From Lateolabrax maculatus (lineage: Eukaryota > Chordata > Actinopteri > Acropomatiformes > Lateolabracidae), in NCBI GenBank assembly GCA_031216445.1, contig CM062211.1:1810001-1874000 (forward strand): a DNA stretch of 64,000 nt, written 5' to 3'. This document shows, in pieces, positions 59,221-64,000 of the stretch. The notes beneath the pieces are model-generated. The model was not told the origin of the DNA. It did not search any database and worked only from the letters and a program-made list of their open reading frames with translations. Position 1 is the first letter of the stretch; every line of letters begins with the position of its first letter. The translations under genes were made by a program, and so were the position numbers.

Positions 59221-61544
59221 CTTCAGCAGGGCCATGGCTGGATTACCAACTGGGAAAAGCATGCACCAGTCCCGGCCCAAGAGCAGTGCTGGCCCCAGTC
59301 TTTTTAGGGCCCTATACAGAAGACTATTATTGTTATTATCGTCTGATTTACAGTGTATACCCCTGCTGCTTTTTACTTTACTAACACTACAATGTCTACT
59401 ATTTTTTATATCCTATTACAACCCCCCCTTAACATCACTACTAGGCTTCTAACCACTGAGGCCTCCTGCTACTGTTTAAAGTCCCTGAAAACTCTATAAC
59501 ATTAAATAAGAATGACTAAATAAGCAACAATCAATGTTAAAAAGCATTGAAGGTATTAGGCTATTTATTAAGATTTTAACACTTAAAAACCTCATCAGAA
59601 CTGTGTGTGTGTGTGTGTTTTATCAGATTAGATTGGCAGCAACCAAACAGCCCATCACCTTTCAGTGGATTCTTTGTGATCTTTTTTAAAGTAGACCCGC
59701 CCACTTCAGATCAGTGACAATCACAGGGGGAAAAAGAGGTTCAGACAATCTGATGAGTGAAATAACCCAAACTGCGTGTTCATGTAGGACCACATCACTC
59801 GGAGAAAGAAGCTGGTTGAGGAAATATGTTTTCAGGCCCTTTAAAGGGATTTCTAATGTGTATTACTGTCATACTGTAACTGCTTCAATTACCACTACAG
59901 AACCTGCTGCTACTTCCTGGGTAGAAAAAATACTATATTAACTGTCGCCCATTCTATTTGAGTGTCAATATTCCAAGTGTGTACATTTACTCACTGTATA
60001 GTGCTATATAGTGAAAACAGTAGTGTTCATGACATGTACAATCCCACAACGGATTGCATGCACTGTGAGGGTTTTTATAGATGCCAAAGTAACAATCGTG
60101 GGACACTATAAAAATCACAACAATTGATAAGAATTGATCAGAAATTTCAATTTATTTTCAGCTCTTAGTATCACACTGTTTTGCTTCTGTGCCATTGCTC
60201 TCATAAACCTGCTTTTCAGCAGCAGGAAGCTGTCTTTTGAGAAAAAACTGATAAAGCCACTGTGCATGGCCTGCTCGGCAGCAAGCAGCAGGCAGACGCG
60301 GTTAGAGACGAGCTGGTGATCCCAGAGGAGCATTTAGCAGGTGGACACAAACTGAATGAATAATCATGTGCCTGCTGGATGTGTTGATAGGAAACGCTTA
60401 GCCTGTTCACAATAATAACTTCATAAGGTGAAACTACATTAGTGTTGTGTTTACCTCTTGTCTGGAGTCTGTGCTCACAGCCCATTTATTTCCTGTGTTT
60501 CCTGTCAGGCGTTGTCACTCTGCTGTGCAGGTGACGCTATGAAAATGTCCAGAAGAATCTGTGGCTGTGGTTTCATGTTTCTTCATATCTGGCGCCCTCT
60601 TCTGTTAATAAATTGTAAAGACACAATAGAAATAGACTGACTGCTGTTGCCATGTAGACTGGACAGACAACTGTTGCTAAAACATTTATGTACAGTCAAA
60701 TTCTACAAAATCACAATAAACAAAACAAAGTAAAATAGTTACATATATGGTATTTTTCTAGAATACTGCAATATATCTCGAGGGCGGTACTATTTCAAAC
60801 AGTGAATCTTAAACTGCCATTTCTGACCATAAATTAAAGGTATGTACTACTGAAGAGTTTGGGATTATATAATATGTAATAAGCTTTGATGAACATCAAA
60901 AAACAACATCATGACTCAATAACTTGGACTTAGTTGTTATCGAAAATTGATCGGTCTATTAAAAGACCTGTCAGTGAAATTGGGAGTCATAGCAGGTTTA
61001 ATTGTTTTGAATGGGTAGAGTGAGCCTTTGCTGATGATGTGTCTCATTCCATGAACAGAAGCAGAGCTCTCTGCTTCTTTGTAAAACCCACACTACAACT
61101 GCTGCCAACCTTTCTGGGCCCATAGCCTTGCTTTATGTTACTTTGAAAACCACCATCCACTTAGACTTATTGCACATATCGTAAATGGCTGTAGTGCCTT
61201 TAAAGAGCTCTATACTGCATGCCACATTACTTTTGATTTAACTGTCTGAAACATGTTACCAAGACATACAACTATAAACATGTCTGTGGGATTATCAGGA
61301 TGTTTCCTATCTCTGTTGACCTGTCCAACATCTCTAACACTTGTGTTTCTGACCTATTCTTTGACAAAGCTTTTTTTGAAAAACTCATCAAGTATCAGTC
61401 CTACTTACACATGATTTGCAGTTATTTGGTTGGAAGTATTCGAAAAATTGACTATTCTTACTCCACATGCTACTACTTATTTATCTGCTATTTTTGTACT
61501 ATGCACTTTATAATATCTATATAGTGATATGTTTGTATTATATT
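59221..61544. other. Intergenic, nothing specific seen
   Basis: 59222-59310 (GGGCCATGGCTGGATTACCA ... GGGCCC) recalls a fish dispersed repeat. A (TG) run lies at 59603-59619. No gene. Confidence 0.35.
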
Positions 61545-61678
61545 GTACATAGCCTTTTTTTATGGTGTATATTTTTTATTTCAATGCTGCTGCTATTGCC
61601 TTTGTTACGAAATTGTGTTCTATGCACACTGGTTGTACATTGAATGACAATAAAACCTGTCTAAGTCTAAGTCTAAGA
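61545..61678 (+). mobile_element. LINE-type 3' tail with (TCTAAG)n
   Basis: GGTTGTACATTGAATGACAA TAAAACCTG followed by three tandem TCTAAG units at 61659-61678. This is a typical fish LINE 3' end with polyadenylation signal and terminal short tandem repeat. The body upstream is not recognisable. Confidence 0.65.
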
Positions 61679-61714
61679 TGATGGTGCTAAATTAAAAGTT
61701 ATTCCAACTCATCC

Positions 61715-62065
61715 TGAGGTGAACATGAAAGTGATTACCGGACTTCATGGCAATCAATCCAATACCTATGAAGACACTTCATTGACAAACACACAAATGT
61801 CATCCTCATGATGGAATTGGAGGAAAAGTCAGCAAAGTCATTAGGATTCATTGTCTGAGAACCATGAACCAAATTTGGGGCAATCTATCAAGTAGATGCT
61901 GAGGTATTTCACATGATAAATGAAGACTACGACCTGCTGGTGGCGCAAGTGGAACATTCAGAGGATCACCCAAGTCATTAGGGTTCATCCCCTGGGAACC
62001 ATGATTGGACATTTGTATGGCATCCCATCCAGTATTTGTTGAGTTATTTCAGTGGTGGACAGATG
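61715..62065 (+). repeat. Dispersed teleost repeat R3 with three internal modules
   Basis: Three diverged modules follow one another: TTCATGGCAATCAATCCAAT (about 61745), TTTGGGGCAATCTATCAAGT (about 61873) and TTGTATGGCATCCCATCCAG (about 62013), each followed by a (GA).TATTTCA.. block. AGGAAAAGTCAG, TCAGAGGATCACCCAAGTCA and CCTGGGAACCATGA link them. This is the longest uninterrupted copy of R3 here. Confidence 0.7.
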
Positions 62066-62404
62066 GACCAACCCCAGCTGTGTAGAGCAGGAGCTCTGTT
62101 TTCGTGTTACCATTTATATTGTGGCCTGATTTTTAGTGGTGAAATTGACGACACAATGCACTTTTCTAAGAGCCTACTGATAAGTGGAACTCTGTGCCAA
62201 ACCTGTCAAACCCACGGGACTCTTAAGAGCGACGGACTTCCTGCCAGCGCTTGATCGCTTAAACGGAACGTTAGACCACGCCAATAAGCACAGCCTGTCT
62301 GCGTTAATGTAAGGTTTAATGGCAACTGACTGATGCATGTATGTGTTATTTATAAAACTCATATCACGTAAATAAAATTCCACTTTACCAGGTTAAACAG
62401 GAAC
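62066..62404. other. Intergenic, nothing specific seen
   Basis: No gene or repeat recognised. CGATCGCTTAAACGGAACG etc. show somewhat more CpG near the right end. Confidence 0.35.
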
Positions 62405-62504
62405 CTGCCAATCAGCTCCAAGGAAAATGTGTCATGCGCGGTAGAGTGAGAAGGAATCAGCCAATCAGCTGCACGGAAAACGTGTCATGCGCGGTAGGGT
62501 CTGT
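62405..62504. promoter_or_regulatory. Promoter-like duplicated block with two CCAAT boxes and two GCGCATG motifs
   Basis: Two similar blocks 53 bp apart each contain GCCAATCAGCT (CCAAT at 62408-62412 and 62461-62465) and GTGTCATGCGCGGTAG (about 62429-62444 and 62482-62497). On the minus strand the second motif reads CCGCGCATGACAC, close to the NRF1 site YGCGCATGCGCR but lacking the last GCGC. Together with the CpG content and the possible exon end at 62670, this looks like a TATA-less housekeeping promoter. Human synteny (MRPS33 lies head to head with TMEM178B) would suit a mitochondrial gene to the right, but no coding exon of it was found. Confidence 0.4.
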
Positions 62505-62638
62505 GATGGCAGTATGGCGTGTGAAGGTTAACGCGAGTTAATGTTAATACAAGTAACTTAACTGAATCATAGTTGTCATTCAGTTGTGAAGTTAAGAGCG
62601 TTTTACCAGCGTCTCACTACCCCGGCGCGTACTTCCTC

Positions 62639-62670
62639 ACAGGCTACAGGCTACAGGCTTACAGGCTCAG
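62639..62670 (+). repeat. (ACAGGCT) tandem repeat ending in a splice-donor-like site
   Basis: Units at 62639-62645, 62646-62652, 62653-62659 and 62661-62667, then CAG followed by GTAAGA at 62671-62676. CAG|GTAAGA is a near-perfect donor, so 62670 may be the end of a noncoding first exon transcribed rightwards from the promoter-like block. Inferred only. Confidence 0.4.
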
Positions 62671-62805
62671 GTAAGACGCCATGTTGTTACTAGTAAGGCG
62701 GCTAACTGAGCACATGAAGGGCTGCCGGTCATAACGTTGTGGCATGAGGCTGTTAACATTAATATGAGGACTCAGACACTGACAACAAACATGTCAGCCA
62801 GTGTG

Positions 62806-62839
62806 ATGACAGACAGACAGACGGACAGACAGACAGACG
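62806..62839 (+). repeat. (GACA)n microsatellite
   Basis: About eight GACA units with one GACG interruption. Confidence 0.95.
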
Positions 62840-62976
62840 ACATCAGGATCAGCTTGTGTACACAGCCAAGAACAAGACAGCAACACTGATCTATCTCTCT
62901 ATCTGACACCACACTGCTCGGTTTGGACTGAAAAATAAAGACATAAGAAGGCGTCATCTCGGACTCTTTGAAACAT

Positions 62977-62987
62977 TTTATTTTATT
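62977..62987 (-). terminator. Possible polyadenylation signals (two overlapping AATAAA) for a minus-strand transcript
   Basis: TTTATT at 62977-62982 and 62982-62987 are AATAAA on the minus strand. They lie about 930 bp beyond the stop codon at 63914 and would suit the end of its 3' untranslated region. The hexamer is common in AT-rich DNA, so this is weak by itself. Confidence 0.25.
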
Positions 62988-63913
62988 TGTTACAGGTGCA
63001 TTACAATGATAATTTACTTCTGTCATGAGAATACACTTCCTGCAGCTGCTGGGAAGCAGAGACCTGCCCATCACAAGCACCAGGCTAACCTGAAAGGGAA
63101 TAAACATGGATAATTGAACGGGCCTACTGGGCAAAGTGGGCAGCCAGAGGCTCTGTTCGAATCACTAATATCACCTGACTGATACAGGATTTTGCGACGG
63201 ATACTGATATTGATATTTTAGTGTTTTTAAAAAATGTGATAATTATATATCTGCAGACATTCATTTTCTTTACACAACCCATACCACCCTGATCAGAGTC
63301 TGTTATTATTGAGTATCTGCCAATCAGATCTAAGCCAATATTATTTTTAAATTATTTTTTTTTGTACTTCATATCAGCATACTGAGGTCACAGTAACATT
63401 TCATGCAAATATAGTAATATTAGTAAAACAATTGAAATATGTTTAAACGACTGAATAATTCTGCTTGAAGACAATATAATCTTCAGCTCAGGTCTCATTT
63501 GATGGTCTCTGTAACATGTTATATGTCCGCTGTAATATTTAGTATCTTATTGGTGCAGAGTAGAGTCAGCATGGACCTGCTTAGAGCGGCAATATGACAA
63601 CTAGAACACTGACACTCAGGTGTCGTTTTTTAACCAGCAGCAGCACTTTAGAGTTCTGCTTCACCTGCAAAATGTTGCAGAAAGAAACAACTGAAAATGA
63701 CCAAAACATACAGTATTAAGATGACTATTATGTATGACAAACAAAGCAGCAAACTCTCACATTTGAGATGCTTGAATATTTGGAACTTTGCTTTGAGAAA
63801 TTACCGAAATGATAGTTGCCAGTTAATTTTTTCTGTTGATCGACGTATCGATTAATAGACTAATTGAAAATATAATTAAGCAAATGCCGTCCAACGTATC
63901 ATCATCAGATTAT
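62988..63913. other. Possible 3' untranslated region or intergenic DNA, with old repeats
   Basis: 63180-63370 (GATACTGATATTGATATTTT, GTATCTGCCAATCAGATCTA AGCCAATATT) and 63775-63865 (AGTTGCCAGTTAATTTTTTC TGTTGATCGAC, CGATTAATAGACTAATTG) are diverged blocks of two common fish dispersed repeats. Otherwise unrecognised. Confidence 0.45.
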
Positions 63914-64000
63914 TTAAGATCTCACGTAATCAATGTCTTCATCAGCCGCCCCACACTCCCACTCCTCCTCCTCCTTGGTGTTTGTATAATGAAGGAACCT
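63914..64000 (-). CDS. Possible C-terminal end of an unidentified gene (partial, runs off the window)
   Basis: From the right window edge the minus strand is open for 28 codons and stops at TAA (63916-63914). The translation RFLHYTNTKEEEEWECGAAD EDIDYVRS is acidic and looks like a plausible protein tail, but I do not recognise it. No start, acceptor or family motif is visible, and 28 open codons can occur by chance. Support comes only from composition and from AATAAA signals about 930 bp downstream. It is not MRPS33, the neighbour expected from human synteny, whose end is basic. Confidence 0.22.
   Translation of the reverse strand, partial: RFLHYTNTKEEEEWECGAADEDIDYVRS

Noticed and set aside
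62772..63134. 120-codon minus-strand frame
   Set aside because: Includes translated (GACA)n microsatellite (SVCLSVCLSV) and no family signal.
1..64000. CRISPR array, operon-type system or prophage
   Set aside because: No regularly spaced identical repeats, no dense gene clusters and no bacterial signals; the window is vertebrate intron and intergenic DNA.

Overview
This is a vertebrate, almost certainly teleost fish, nuclear DNA window. Coding density is very low, GT-AG introns are long, and microsatellites and degraded fish-type transposable elements are abundant (V-SINE-like core, L2/Rex-type LINE fragments, a Penelope-like element, hAT-like and other terminal-inverted-repeat elements). 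Nothing bacterial or viral was seen, and almost all short open frames are chance.

The only gene I can name is tmem178b, encoded on the minus strand and read right to left. Exon 1 (57859-58240) sits in a CpG-rich promoter region and encodes residues 1-127 plus one base. Exon 2 (5973-6086) continues in phase for 38 codons. They are separated by a 51,772-bp intron 1 that fills most of the window; positions 1-5972 are the start of intron 2. I found no exons encoding transmembrane segments 2-4, so they should lie to the left of the window.

Intron content, left to right: a MITE copy (1.3 kb), a Penelope 3' relic (3.5 kb), SINE relics (4.4-5.0 kb), a LINE fragment (7.1 kb), an internally deleted LINE (11.2 kb), a complete MITE with a perfect 9-bp target duplication (14.6 kb), a hAT-like element nested in an older repeat (21.8-22.4 kb), a LINE reverse-transcriptase fragment (24.9 kb), a Penelope-like element nested in another dispersed repeat (32.2-32.9 kb), a LINE C-terminal fragment (37.3 kb), a LINE tail (40.4 kb), an LTR-like block (41.6 kb), a third MITE copy and an overlapping double hairpin (55.4-55.9 kb). 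Several GC-richer non-repetitive islands (31.5, 35.8-36.3, 47, 51.3-52.2 kb) could be regulatory.

To the right of tmem178b (58.3-64 kb) lie upstream DNA, a LINE tail, a modular dispersed repeat, and a promoter-like segment with a duplicated CCAAT plus GCGCATG block at 62.4-62.5 kb, followed by a possible noncoding first exon on the plus strand. At the extreme right, a minus-strand open frame ending at 63914 with AATAAA signals about 930 bp downstream may be the end of another gene; I cannot identify it.
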